Part shown: positions 44,548 to 53,369 of the stretch, piece by piece | Layout: each line of letters opens with the position of its first letter | Position numbering within the stretch: position 1 is the stretch's first letter | Assembly: GCA_937925655.1 (NCBI GenBank) | Contig: CALAMC010000049.1 | Coordinates: 62,001-126,000 of the forward strand | DNA: 64,000 nt | Source of the DNA: an uncultured candidate division Zixibacteria bacterium | Lineage (GTDB): Bacteria > Zixibacteria > MSB-5A5 > GN15 > PGXB01 | Reading direction: 5' to 3' | The notes under the pieces: generated by a model | What the model saw: the letters and a program-made list of their open reading frames with translations, nothing else | What the model was told of the DNA's origin: nothing | Databases searched by the model: none | Program-made: the position numbers and the translations under genes

Positions 44548-45376
44548 ATTTCGACCCATCTGCCTGTATATCCTAATCTTTTTAATCCTGATCCCTTTGG
44601 ATATATCGGCCCAGCGTGTCATCGATGCACCCGCTGAACTTAAAAGTGTCGATGTCATCGAGCATACCGGCGATAAAATCCCATTTGACCTGATATTCAC
44701 CGATGATCACGGGCAACGCGTGAATATCGGAGGTTATTTTAATCAGGACAAACCGGCAATACTCATTCTGGGATATTATACTTGCCCGATGCTCTGTAAT
44801 CTGGTTTTCAACGGCGTCCGCGACGCCATAAACGACATGCCTTTGGCGTTAGGCCGGGATTATACAATTATCACGGTCAGTATCGACTCCTCGGAAACCG
44901 AAGTGGTGGCCGCCGCCAAAAAGAAAAATTATTTGAAAAGCCTTAAAAAGGAAGTTTCGGATAGCGCCTGGATGTTTTTAACCGGCTCCGCCGACCAGTC
45001 GCGCTCACTGGCCGACGCGATCGGATTTAAATATTATTATGATGAAAAATCCGAGCAGTATGCCCACGCGGCACTCATTACGATTTTGACGCCGGACGGG
45101 ACAATTTCCCGCTACCTTTATGGTATCCAGTTCAATACCAGAGACTTACGGTTGGCATTGGTGGAAGCGTCCGAGGGCCGCATCGGCAATACCCTCGATA
45201 AAATCCTGCTTTACTGCTATCATTATGACCCCGACAGGCGGGGCTATACCCTTTTTGCCGAACGGCTGATGCGTCTGGGGGGGTTGATAACTTTGGCCTT
45301 TCTGGCCGTCTTTATCGGGTTTCTTTTTTTCCGGGAAAAAGGCAAAAAAACCCGGGAACAAATCGGTCGCAATTAG
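44531..45376 (+). CDS. SCO1/SenC-family copper chaperone (first copy)
   Basis: 281 residues from a GTG inside the end of the previous gene; a long upstream extension in the same frame overlaps that gene completely and is rejected. The N terminus is a signal or anchor (CLYILIFLILIPLDISAQ). The thioredoxin-like SCO domain has the copper-binding YTCPMLCNLV (C-x3-C) and the later His in YAHAALITIL. A C-terminal membrane segment (LMRLGGLITLAFLAVFIGFL, about 252-271) is extra to minimal SCO. It should deliver copper to the CuA site of CoxB, the next gene. Confidence 0.9.
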   Translation: MQRANRFRPICLYILIFLILIPLDISAQRVIDAPAELKSVDVIEHTGDKIPFDLIFTDDHGQRVNIGGYFNQDKPAILILGYYTCPMLCNLVFNGVRDAINDMPLALGRDYTIITVSIDSSETEVVAAAKKKNYLKSLKKEVSDSAWMFLTGSADQSRSLADAIGFKYYYDEKSEQYAHAALITILTPDGTISRYLYGIQFNTRDLRLALVEASEGRIGNTLDKILLYCYHYDPDRRGYTLFAERLMRLGGLITLAFLAVFIGFLFFREKGKKTREQIGRN

Positions 45377-45415
45377 CGCTTTATCTCAAAACAAAACCAT
45401 TTTAGTCTTTTTTTG

Positions 45416-46363
45416 ATGGATACCGTCGGAACATTGTTTATGCCCCCGGAGGGCTCAACATTTGCAGGCGAAATAGACAGCCTTTTCTATTTCATTGTTT
45501 ATGCTTCAATGGTGATTTTCGGCATCGTCCTTTTTGGAATGCTGTTTTTCGGTTTGCGCTATCGTCACTCACGCCATATTGCTGAAGCCACCACCCCGGG
45601 CATTTCGCACAACACCAAACTCGAACTGGTCTGGTCGATTATTCCAACCGTCCTGGTTTTGATCGTCTTCTTCTGGGGCTTTCACGTCTTCATGAAAATG
45701 AACGTCGTCCCCAAAGACGCCATGGAAATCAAAGTTACCGGTCAAAAATGGTTCTGGTCGTTCGACTATCCCGAAGGTGTGACCACCGTCAATGAACTGG
45801 TCGTCCCGGCCGGTATACCGGTTAAACTACTCATGTCATCGCAGGATGTCATTCATAGTTTTTTTGTTCCGGATTTCCGTGTCAAAATGGACGTTCTGCC
45901 CAACCGTTATTCGGTGACATGGTTTGAGGCGAAGCGTCCGGGCATTTATAATCTGTTTTGTGCCGAATTTTGCGGCGACGGCCATTCCGAGATGATCGGT
46001 AAGGTAAAAGTCGTAAATGAGCGTGAATATGCCGTCTGGCTCGAAGAAGGCACTTCGCAGGGAGAGGGATTGTCGCCGGAACAGCTGGGCGAGCAGTTAT
46101 TCAGATCAAAAGCCTGTATTACCTGCCACAGCGCCGAAGGCCAGCGTTTGATCGGCCCGCCGGTCAACGGCATTTTCGGCCACGACGTGGTTCTGAAAAG
46201 CGGTCAAAAAGTTATTGTTGATGAAAACTACCTGCGCCAATCAATACTGGAACCGCAAGCCGACATTGTCGCCGGTTACGACCCGGTTATGCCGACCTAT
46301 CAGGGCTTGCTCAATGACAGGCAAATCGATGCGCTGGTGGCTTATATAAAATCTTTAAAATGA
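45416..46363 (+). CDS. coxB: Cytochrome c oxidase subunit II with fused cytochrome c
   Basis: 315 residues. Two N-terminal helices (about 20-45 and 75-95, NTKLELVWSIIPTVLVLIVF). The cupredoxin domain carries the CuA ligands: His in SQDVIHSFFVPDFRVKMD and the CAEFCGDGHSEM box (about 183-194). A C-terminal cytochrome c domain (about 218-315) has CITCH and an axial Met in YDPVMPTYQG, making this caa3-type. No strong ribosome site is seen; a TTG one codon upstream is an alternative start. It accepts electrons from ActE or ActA and passes them to CoxA. Confidence 0.94.
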   Translation: MDTVGTLFMPPEGSTFAGEIDSLFYFIVYASMVIFGIVLFGMLFFGLRYRHSRHIAEATTPGISHNTKLELVWSIIPTVLVLIVFFWGFHVFMKMNVVPKDAMEIKVTGQKWFWSFDYPEGVTTVNELVVPAGIPVKLLMSSQDVIHSFFVPDFRVKMDVLPNRYSVTWFEAKRPGIYNLFCAEFCGDGHSEMIGKVKVVNEREYAVWLEEGTSQGEGLSPEQLGEQLFRSKACITCHSAEGQRLIGPPVNGIFGHDVVLKSGQKVIVDENYLRQSILEPQADIVAGYDPVMPTYQGLLNDRQIDALVAYIKSLK

Positions 46364-46374
46364 TCGGATCTTGA

Positions 46375-47985
46375 ATGAATACAATGCCGGAAAAACATTA
46401 TCTAAATGAAAAGCGCGGCTGGAAATCATGGCTGTTCACGTTGGACCATAAACGTATCGGAATTTTGTACCTTTATGGCATTATGGCGGCCTTCCTGGTC
46501 GGCGGCGTTTTTGCCATGCTGGTCCGGCTGGAGCTGTTGCACCCGGGCCGCGACCTGATGGACGCTAAAACGTATAATCAGTTTTTCACCCTGCACGGGG
46601 CAGTGATGATCTTTTTGTTTATTATCCCTTCGATTCCGGCGGCGTTGGGTAATTTCGTCCTGCCGCAAATGCTCGGTGCCAAAGATGTGGCCTTCCCAAA
46701 ACTCAATCTGGCCAGCTGGTATATATATGTCGTCGGGGCGCTGGTGGCCATTTACTCGATCTATGCCGGCGGCGTCGATACCGGTTGGACTTTTTATACT
46801 CCGTACAGTACGACCACCAGCACCTCGGTCGTGGCCATGACACTGGGAGCCTTTATTCTGGGCTTTTCATCGATTTTCACCGGGTTGAATTTCATCGTCA
46901 CCATCCATAAGATGCGCGCCCCGGGAATGACCTGGTTCAAAATGCCGCTGTTTATATGGGGGCTCTATGCCACCGCGATTATTCAGGTTATGGCGACGCC
47001 TGTTTTAGGCATTACGCTTCTTCTGCTGATCATGGAGCGCGTTCTGGCGGTGGGAATTTTCGACCCGGCCATGGGGGGAGACCCGGTGCTGTTTCAACAT
47101 TTCTTCTGGTTTTACTCCCATCCGGCAGTGTATATCATGATCCTCCCCGGAATGGGAATAATATCCGAACTGATCGCAACCTTTTCACAAAAAAAGATTT
47201 TCGGCTATAAGGCCATCGCCTTTTCATCGCTGGCCATTGCTTTTATAAGCTTTCTGGTCTGGGGGCATCACATGTTTGTCAGCGGGCAGTCTCAACTGGC
47301 CTCGATGATATTTTCATTCTTGACCTTTCTGGTGGGAATTCCATCAGGCATTAAGGTCTTCAACTGGGTGGCCACCATGTACAAGGGCATAATACGATTC
47401 GATACGCCCATGCTCTATGCTCTGGCTTTCCTGTTCTTGTTCACCATCGGCGGTTTGACCGGTATATTCCTGGGGACACTGGCCACCGACGTCCATCTGC
47501 ACGATACCTATTTTGTCGTGGCCCATTTTCACTATGTCATGATGGGCGGCACGGTCATGGCCTTCCTCGGCGGCATTCATTTCTGGTGGCCGAAGATGTG
47601 GGGCCGAATGTTCAATAAAAAATGGGCACTTTTGTCGTGGCTGTTGATTTTCATCGGGTTCAATATGACCTTTTTCACGCAATTCATACTTGGCACAAAA
47701 GGCATGCCGCGACGATACTATAATTATCTTGACCAGTATCAGCCGTTGCATGCGTTTTCATCCTATGGTTCCTGGGTGCTGGGACTCGGTTTTTTAATTA
47801 TGGCCGTGTATCTTTTCTATTCTATAAAAAGGGGCCCGGTGGCGGGAAACAATCCTTGGGGATCGTTGACTTTCGAGTGGAAGTCGAGTTCACCGCCGCC
47901 CGTCGCCAATTTCGAAACTGAACCCATTCTAAAACACGGCCCATACGATTATGACAAAATCATTCCCGAAAGGACGTATTCATAG
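46375..47985 (+). CDS. coxA: Cytochrome c oxidase subunit I (A2-type haem-copper oxidase)
   Basis: 536 residues, twelve helices. Haem a ligand His occurs in TLHGAVMIFLF; CuB and the cross-linked Tyr in WFYSHPAVYIMILPG (His-Pro-x-Val-Tyr); the CuB pair in VWGHHMFVSG; the haem a3/a ligands in DTYFVVAHFHYVMMGG. The YSHPAVY form, lacking the Glu of A1 enzymes, marks an A2-type proton pathway with the YS motif. It reduces O2 to water and pumps protons. It starts at ATG 11 bases after coxB. Confidence 0.95.
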   Translation: MNTMPEKHYLNEKRGWKSWLFTLDHKRIGILYLYGIMAAFLVGGVFAMLVRLELLHPGRDLMDAKTYNQFFTLHGAVMIFLFIIPSIPAALGNFVLPQMLGAKDVAFPKLNLASWYIYVVGALVAIYSIYAGGVDTGWTFYTPYSTTTSTSVVAMTLGAFILGFSSIFTGLNFIVTIHKMRAPGMTWFKMPLFIWGLYATAIIQVMATPVLGITLLLLIMERVLAVGIFDPAMGGDPVLFQHFFWFYSHPAVYIMILPGMGIISELIATFSQKKIFGYKAIAFSSLAIAFISFLVWGHHMFVSGQSQLASMIFSFLTFLVGIPSGIKVFNWVATMYKGIIRFDTPMLYALAFLFLFTIGGLTGIFLGTLATDVHLHDTYFVVAHFHYVMMGGTVMAFLGGIHFWWPKMWGRMFNKKWALLSWLLIFIGFNMTFFTQFILGTKGMPRRYYNYLDQYQPLHAFSSYGSWVLGLGFLIMAVYLFYSIKRGPVAGNNPWGSLTFEWKSSSPPPVANFETEPILKHGPYDYDKIIPERTYS

Positions 47986-47986
47986 G

Positions 47987-48634
47987 ATGAGCACACCAGC
48001 AAAACATTCCGCCTATCTGGCGCATCATTTCTCCGACAGCATCCAGCAGTCCGATTCGGCCAAACTGGGTATGTGGATATTTCTGCTGACCGAAATCCTG
48101 CTGTTTGGCGGGCTATTCGTCGCTTACGCCATCTATCGCGCCTGGAATCCGGATATGTTTTACAATGCCCATAAATATCTCGACGTGACGCTTGGCGCTC
48201 TCAACACGGTCGTCCTCATCACCAGTTCGCTGACTATGGCGCTGTCGATACGATGCATGCAACTTGGCAACCGCAAGCGGACCATGCACCTTCTGCTTGT
48301 CACGCTTATACTGGCAGGAGTCTTTCTGATTGTCAAGTACTTTGAGTACAGTCACAAAATTCACCTCGGACAATTACCCGGCAAGTACTATACGTTCACC
48401 GGCATCGAAGGGAACAATCCGCACATCTTTTTTAGCATATATTTCATGATGACCGGTTTGCACGGCATACATGTCCTGGCCGGGATGGGCGTCATCGGCT
48501 GGATATTGAAGAGAACCTCGCGAGGCGATTTCTCGCCGGAGTACTACACGCCGATTGAATTGACCGGTCTTTATTGGCATCTGGTCGATATGATTTGGAT
48601 ATTTTTATTCCCGCTTTTGTATTTGATAGGATGA
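47987..48634 (+). CDS. coxC: Cytochrome c oxidase subunit III
   Basis: 215 residues from the ATG (MSTPAKHSAYLAHHF) just after the coxA stop; an earlier in-frame ATG overlaps coxA and would replace the usual N terminus. Six to seven helices. Family features are SAKLGMWIFLLTEILLFGGL (about 23-42), ITSSLTMALSIRCMQ, a FSIYFMMTGLHGIHVLAGMG helix with the conserved Gly-x-His, and the C-terminal GLYWHLVDMIWIFLFPLLYL. It stabilises the oxidase core. Confidence 0.93.
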   Translation: MSTPAKHSAYLAHHFSDSIQQSDSAKLGMWIFLLTEILLFGGLFVAYAIYRAWNPDMFYNAHKYLDVTLGALNTVVLITSSLTMALSIRCMQLGNRKRTMHLLLVTLILAGVFLIVKYFEYSHKIHLGQLPGKYYTFTGIEGNNPHIFFSIYFMMTGLHGIHVLAGMGVIGWILKRTSRGDFSPEYYTPIELTGLYWHLVDMIWIFLFPLLYLIG

Positions 48635-48638
48635 TAAC

Positions 48639-49055
48639 ATGAATTCGGAAGCCAAATCGCATTATCACATATTGCCGCTTCGAACATATATAACCGTAGC
48701 CGGAGCGCTGATGGTACTGACGGTCGTGACCGTGGCCGTATCATTTGTCAACCTGGGTGGTTGGAACGCCGTCACCGCGGTTTTTATCGCGGCCGTCAAA
48801 GCCTCGCTGGTGGCGCTGTTCTTTATGCACCTTAAATACGATAAAAAGATCAATGCTGTCGTTTTTCTGATGGCCATACTGTTTTTGGCAATATTTTTGA
48901 GTTTCACTTTTTTTGACATTCTAAGTCGCGGCGACATATATTCGGAAGTGGAAAAATCCATCAAAGGCAAGGCGGTCATTTACGACACTATGCCGTTTGA
49001 TTCGAAGTCGGCCGGACACGATGACTCACTGACGGTGGAAAACAATGAACCCTGA
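48639..49055 (+). CDS. coxD: Cytochrome c oxidase subunit IV family protein
   Basis: 138 residues with three hydrophobic segments (about 12-33, 42-62 and 70-90) and a polar tail. The FIAAVKASLVALFFMHLKYD segment near residue 50 is the CtaF/COX4-prokaryotic hallmark. It is a small structural subunit of the oxidase. Its last ten bases overlap the ctaA start, four bases separate it from coxC, and so it belongs to the same operon. Confidence 0.9.
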   Translation: MNSEAKSHYHILPLRTYITVAGALMVLTVVTVAVSFVNLGGWNAVTAVFIAAVKASLVALFFMHLKYDKKINAVVFLMAILFLAIFLSFTFFDILSRGDIYSEVEKSIKGKAVIYDTMPFDSKSAGHDDSLTVENNEP

Positions 49056-49986
49056 TATGAAAACCTTTCGGCGACTGGCTGTGGCGGCTTTAGTCACTAC
49101 CTATTTTCTGATTTTTATCGGGGCGCTGGTGCGTGTTTCCGGTGCGGGCCTGGGATGTCCCGACTGGCCGCACTGCTTCGGTCGCTGGATTCCGCCGACC
49201 GATGTCAGTCAGTTGCCCCCCGAAATGGACCCCTCGGATTTTAACTTTGTCCTGGCCTGGATTGAATATGTCAACCGCCTGGTCGGTGTCGTTGTCGGGT
49301 TGCTGATTGCCGCGGTCGGCGTCATGGCCCTTGTGAAATTCAGAAGACATAAAAGTATCCTTGCATCATCGATAGCGGCCGCTCTTCTGGTGGCCTATCA
49401 GGGCTGGCAGGGCAGCCAAGTGGTGGCTTCGGAGCTGGAACCGTTGATTGTCTCGGTGCATATGGCCGTTGCCTTTATAATTGTAAGCCTGTTGCTATAT
49501 ATAGTTTATCAGGTGCATCGGATAACGTACAATTCCGAATACGCCCCGGTGTATCCACGTCGCATACGGTTATGGACGGGTGTTCTCTTGTTGGCAGTTA
49601 TGATTCAGGTGGTTTTGGGAACTCAAGTGCGATCGGCCGTCGAGATTGCGGCCGGGAAATTCCCCCTTTATTCAGCCGCAACATGGCTCGATGAAGCGGG
49701 AATGTATGGTTATATCCACAGCGTTTTGGGCGTAATTATCGCGGCGGGGGGATTATACGTCGCCTCCCGACTGCTGGGCAAAAGTATTAATCCGGCGCCT
49801 GTGGTGCGGCCATCGGCCTGGGCTTTGATGGCTTTGATATTTATCCAGACCGTTTTCGGCATCGCGCTTTACACGGCGGGATTGCCGGGGGTCGTGCAAG
49901 TTATGCATGTCGGGCTGGCCGGCATGATAATCGGGCTGGCCATGATTTTGTTTGTCGCCACCAAACCGATGGAGATCAGACAATGA
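49045..49986 (+). CDS. ctaA: Haem A synthase
   Basis: 313 residues, eight helices in two four-helix lobes. The first lobe shows FIGALVRVSGAGLGCPDWPH then CFGRWIPP, the C-x5-C loop of CtaA type enzymes, a catalytic Glu in AWIEYVNRLVG and haem ligand histidines in SVHMAVAF. The second lobe repeats this with YIHSVLGVIIAAGG and QVMHVGLAGMI. It oxidises the C8 methyl of haem O to the formyl group of haem A for the oxidase. With ctaB at the operon start, the haem A pathway from haem B is complete here. Confidence 0.93.
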   Translation: MNPDMKTFRRLAVAALVTTYFLIFIGALVRVSGAGLGCPDWPHCFGRWIPPTDVSQLPPEMDPSDFNFVLAWIEYVNRLVGVVVGLLIAAVGVMALVKFRRHKSILASSIAAALLVAYQGWQGSQVVASELEPLIVSVHMAVAFIIVSLLLYIVYQVHRITYNSEYAPVYPRRIRLWTGVLLLAVMIQVVLGTQVRSAVEIAAGKFPLYSAATWLDEAGMYGYIHSVLGVIIAAGGLYVASRLLGKSINPAPVVRPSAWALMALIFIQTVFGIALYTAGLPGVVQVMHVGLAGMIIGLAMILFVATKPMEIRQ

Positions 49987-50594
49987 ATTATAAAGGGTCC
50001 GTGAAAAGCATATTCCTGTTCGTAATTATTGCCCTGATTATTATGGCGACGCTGGTTTGCTGGGTGATATCCGAAGCCGAGAAATCCCGGTACCAGATTC
50101 CGGTATTAGGACAATTGCCTGAATTCAAATTCACCGACCAGGATGGCCGTCCGTTTGGATTAAGCGATATGAAAGGCAAAATAACTGTCATGGATTTTAT
50201 TTTTACACGGTGCCAGGGGCCGTGTCCGGTGATGGCTTCTCATTTTTCCCGATTATATCAATTATATCACGGCTCCGATATAGTGCAACTGCTGTCGATA
50301 AGCGTCGATCCTGATTACGATACCGATTCCGTTTTGAAGGCTTATGCTGATCGACATGGGGTGACCGACAACCGCTGGATATTTTTACGCGCCCCACTTG
50401 ACAGTATTGTGGCCTTTTCCGAGCAGGGCTTGATGATTGCCGCCGATAGAGAGAGTCTTCCCGGAGGACATTCCACGCGGTTTACGCTGATCGATAGCGA
50501 AGGACGTATTCGGGGATACTATGACGGACTCGATGATGCCGCTATTACCAGATTGAAAAACAACATAAACCGTCTTGTCGGTGAAATAAAATGA
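49983..50594 (+). CDS. SCO-family copper chaperone (second copy)
   Basis: 203 residues with an N-terminal anchor (about 9-27). The SCO thioredoxin fold shows FKFTDQDGRPFGLSDMKGK, VMDFIFTRCQGPCPVMASHF with the C-x3-C copper site, LLSISVDPDYDTDSVLKAYA and the metal His in PGGHSTRFTLID. It lacks the C-terminal helix of the first copy. The overlap with ctaA (ATGA, four bases) and with the DUF420 gene (four bases) shows translational coupling. It may serve a different step of CuA or CuB loading. Confidence 0.91.
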   Translation: MNYKGSVKSIFLFVIIALIIMATLVCWVISEAEKSRYQIPVLGQLPEFKFTDQDGRPFGLSDMKGKITVMDFIFTRCQGPCPVMASHFSRLYQLYHGSDIVQLLSISVDPDYDTDSVLKAYADRHGVTDNRWIFLRAPLDSIVAFSEQGLMIAADRESLPGGHSTRFTLIDSEGRIRGYYDGLDDAAITRLKNNINRLVGEIK

Positions 50595-51004
50595 ACGCGA
50601 CGGACCTTCCCGGGCTCAACGCGACATTGAATTTTATCAGCACCGTTTTTTTGACACTGGGGTATGTCAATGTCAAAAGAAATCGGCCGGATGTGCATAA
50701 AACATGTATGGTCGCGGCATTGATATCATCGGGCCTATTCTTGATATCATACGTCATATATCATTATCAAGTCGGGTCGGTGCCATACCCCCACTTTGAC
50801 TGGACCCGGCCGGTGTATTTCGCCATATTGATTCCCCATATCATCCTGGCCGCCCTGATGGCTCCGTTTATTGTGGCGGCGGTTCGGTTTGCCATCAGAG
50901 GCGACTTCAAAAAGCACACTATGATAACGCGCTTCCTCTGGCCGGTGTGGATGTTCGTGTCGTTAAGCGGGATTGTCGTTTATTTTATGCTCTATCATTT
51001 GTGA
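50591..51004 (+). CDS. DUF420 membrane protein (CtaM-like)
   Basis: 137 residues, four hydrophobic segments. Signatures are LNATLNFISTVFLTLGYVNV (about 9-28), RPDVHKTCMVAALISSGLFL with the conserved His, and the C-terminal HTMITRFLWPVWMFVSLSGI. DUF420 proteins such as CtaM are required for haem-copper oxidase maturation in other bacteria. It is the last gene of the respiratory operon; 82 bases without a feature then precede the pterin dehydratase. Confidence 0.88.
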   Translation: MNATDLPGLNATLNFISTVFLTLGYVNVKRNRPDVHKTCMVAALISSGLFLISYVIYHYQVGSVPYPHFDWTRPVYFAILIPHIILAALMAPFIVAAVRFAIRGDFKKHTMITRFLWPVWMFVSLSGIVVYFMLYHL

Positions 51005-51086
51005 ATTGACTTTATCCTTCTGTCGGGAACCCGCGTTGATACTTTGACGTTTGATACATTGCGAACAATATAACGGTGGAAATAGT

Positions 51087-51419
51087 ATGGAAAACCTTTC
51101 ACAACAGAAATGCAAGCCGTGCGAGGGCGGTGTCGCACCGTTGACTCGATCGCAATTCGAACATTATCTTGACCAGGTAACGGATTGGTCGGTTATCGAG
51201 GATAAACGAATCGAGCGTCTTTTTCAATTTAAAGATTTCGCCGAAGCTCTGGAATTCGTCAATCGCGTCGGAGCTATTGCCGAAAGCGAGGGGCATCACC
51301 CCGACATATTCATTCACGGCTGGAATAAAGTCAAAGTCACGGTCTGGACGCATGCCATCGGCGGATTGTCTCTTAATGATTTCATTATCGCCAGAAAAAT
51401 AGATGGAATCGGCCAATAG
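51087..51419 (+). CDS. 4a-hydroxytetrahydrobiopterin dehydratase (PCD/DCoH)
   Basis: 110 residues from the ATG preceded by GGTGGA; an in-frame upstream ATG at 51051 lacks a ribosome site. The family motif EGHHPDI (about 67-73) with the catalytic histidines is followed by VTVWTHAIGGLSLNDFIIA. It dehydrates 4a-hydroxytetrahydropterin formed by aromatic amino acid hydroxylases, or salvages related pterins. It faces the folE/PTPS/SDR gene set, eight bases from the SDR stop. No phenylalanine hydroxylase gene is in the window. Confidence 0.93.
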   Translation: MENLSQQKCKPCEGGVAPLTRSQFEHYLDQVTDWSVIEDKRIERLFQFKDFAEALEFVNRVGAIAESEGHHPDIFIHGWNKVKVTVWTHAIGGLSLNDFIIARKIDGIGQ

Positions 51420-51427
51420 AACGTGTT

Positions 51428-52126
51428 CTATTGATTGCCGCCGATATTGCCGAGACTGATTTCTTCGATTACCGTTGAAGAGGGCTGCAAAAGCGCATAC
51501 TTGATTGCATCGGCCACTGTTTCCGGCGTCAGCATTTTTTCCTTCGACCACCCGCCCGGGATTTTATCCCAGATTTCGGTCGCCGTCGCCGACGGATAAA
51601 CATTGATTACCCTGATTTTGCGGGGACGTAATTCCTCGCGAAGCACTTTAGTGAATCCTTCAAGGGCAAATTTACTCGCACAGTACGCCGCCCAATCCGC
51701 AAACGCCGTTCTGGCCGCGACCGACAGGATAAAAACCATCGAGCCGCCCTCATGCATCATAGGTAGCAATCTTTGTGTTATCATAAACGGTGCCGTGACA
51801 TTAACATTCAGCGATTTATGCCAGTCTTCCGCCTTGATATTTTCGATCTTATCGACATATGCGACACCGGCGGCGTGAATAACGATATCGATCGTTCCCG
51901 AACCGATTTGACTGAATAGCAACTCTATACCTTCAAGTGTACTTATATCAGCGATTGCTGTATGGGCATTGCCGCCGCGCGCTTTTATATCACCGATGAG
52001 TTTATCGAGGATAGTCCTGTTGCGGCCATGAATGATAAGATCCACCCCGGATTCGGCCAGACATATCGCCAGCGCCCGGCCAATACCTCCGGAGGCGCCC
52101 GTGATGAGAATTCTTTTCGCGGTCAT
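51428..52126 (-). CDS. SDR oxidoreductase, likely sepiapterin-reductase type
   Basis: 232 residues. The N-terminal TGASGGIGRALAICLAESG (about 8-26) binds NADP(H); an Arg follows strand 2 (IIHGRNR), favouring NADPH. The NNAG-equivalent is VIHAAGVAYV, the catalytic Ser is in FILSVAAR, and the Tyr-x3-Lys is YCASKFALEGF (about 156-166). By fold alone the substrate is open. Operon position after folE and the PTPS-family gene suggests reduction of 6-pyruvoyltetrahydropterin to a tetrahydrobiopterin, as sepiapterin reductases do. Two bases separate it from the PTPS-family gene. Confidence 0.82.
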   Translation of the reverse strand: MTAKRILITGASGGIGRALAICLAESGVDLIIHGRNRTILDKLIGDIKARGGNAHTAIADISTLEGIELLFSQIGSGTIDIVIHAAGVAYVDKIENIKAEDWHKSLNVNVTAPFMITQRLLPMMHEGGSMVFILSVAARTAFADWAAYCASKFALEGFTKVLREELRPRKIRVINVYPSATATEIWDKIPGGWSKEKMLTPETVADAIKYALLQPSSTVIEEISLGNIGGNQ

Positions 52127-52128
52127 GC

Positions 52129-53367
52129 TTATTTCACCTTCGGATAATCTTTGCGCAACGTGAATCGGTTATTGGGTGTTTCCCATAAACGCAGGCGGGA
52201 TAAATCACGCCCCAGCCTTTGCTCTATTTTGGGACATAATTTACGCACGATATTTTCACCCGTGGAAACGCAATCGCTGAAATCCGGAGTATCGCGGTCG
52301 AGATGTTTATAGTGCCAATCCTTTATAGCTCCCTTGAGGGCGTCCTGAAAGTCAAACAGGGGGAAGAGTATGCCGGTTTTTTCGTCGAGCTCGCCGTTGA
52401 GCGTGGCTTCGATGATGTAATTATGTCCGTGACCGGCAGGATTATTACACTTGCCGAATATCTCGGTGTTCTGGCCGTCGTCCATTGATGCACAGTGCAA
52501 TCGGTGAGCCGCCTGAAAAGAATCCTTTAACCCCAGCATGTAATAATTTTCGGAGTGGTACTCGGCAAAAAAGTACGGGTTTTCCCAGAGTCTGACGCGG
52601 GTCACCGGCATATTGCGATTCAACCGGTTGTAAAAATATCTGGAGAGATATTCAGTGGTCATCGGTTTTTCGGCCAGCTCACGCACGTCGGTATTGAGAT
52701 TTTTATGATCAATAAGATCCTTGAGTTCTTCGAGATGGCTTTCGGCTTCGCGCTCCGGATATATCATCCCGCTGTCATCGTCAATATCCCCGTGCAACGT
52801 AACCCGTAACCGATAGTAATGGCCATGCCCGGAGACGGCCGAAGCCATCCCGAATAATTGACGATTTTCCTCATCGGTTAAATGCGGCGAATAGGTGCGC
52901 CGGGCGGCGGAAAATTCCAGCCAGTAATGTCGTTCAACACGTCCATCGGCATAAGCGGTTGCCCCGTCGAATGGCGAGCAGGCCAGATGACAGGCGGCCA
53001 GTCGCCGGTCGGGCAAGTCGGCGAATAATCCGGTTGCGTCGAGCAACATTTGCCGGACGGCGTTTTCCGGGGTCGGGACGATCTTGTCGAACGGCAATGT
53101 ATCCTGATTAAGGAATTTGTGATCGTAGCGCTGTGCCAGCATGCCGCCGATGCGCCGCTTGACGGTGGCGATATTGACCATCATGCCCGTTTTGTCATCG
53201 ACCGGGCCATCGAAGACAAAAAAGGCCGTCCAGTTGCCGCCGTAGCCGTGGGGTGTCCCGGCTTTGTCGCCGAATAATTCACGATTGGCCGCTTCGCCCA
53301 ATGCACCGTTGTGGTACCGGTATGACAGCGACAATTCAAACCTTTTGCTGATGGTCAAACGATTCAT
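52129..53367 (-). CDS. Triple-domain 6-pyruvoyl/6-carboxy-tetrahydropterin synthase
   Basis: 412 residues made of three PTPS/QueD-fold domains (about 4-125, 145-260 and 275-400). Domain 3 has the complete site: zinc His in AAHRLHC, catalytic Cys and zinc pair in CNNPAGHGHNY, then TGENIV. Domain 2 keeps SGHGHYY but has Arg for the first zinc His (SAARR) and no catalytic Cys. Domain 1 has HGYGGNW in place of HGHNY and no Cys, though DHKFLN and PTPENA remain. Thus one active and two degenerate domains are expected. The CNNP-x-GHGHNY box matches animal PTPS. A TTG four codons upstream is an alternative start; folE ends two bases before the chosen ATG. Confidence 0.88.
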   Translation of the reverse strand: MNRLTISKRFELSLSYRYHNGALGEAANRELFGDKAGTPHGYGGNWTAFFVFDGPVDDKTGMMVNIATVKRRIGGMLAQRYDHKFLNQDTLPFDKIVPTPENAVRQMLLDATGLFADLPDRRLAACHLACSPFDGATAYADGRVERHYWLEFSAARRTYSPHLTDEENRQLFGMASAVSGHGHYYRLRVTLHGDIDDDSGMIYPEREAESHLEELKDLIDHKNLNTDVRELAEKPMTTEYLSRYFYNRLNRNMPVTRVRLWENPYFFAEYHSENYYMLGLKDSFQAAHRLHCASMDDGQNTEIFGKCNNPAGHGHNYIIEATLNGELDEKTGILFPLFDFQDALKGAIKDWHYKHLDRDTPDFSDCVSTGENIVRKLCPKIEQRLGRDLSRLRLWETPNNRFTLRKDYPKVK

Positions 53368-53369
53368 AA

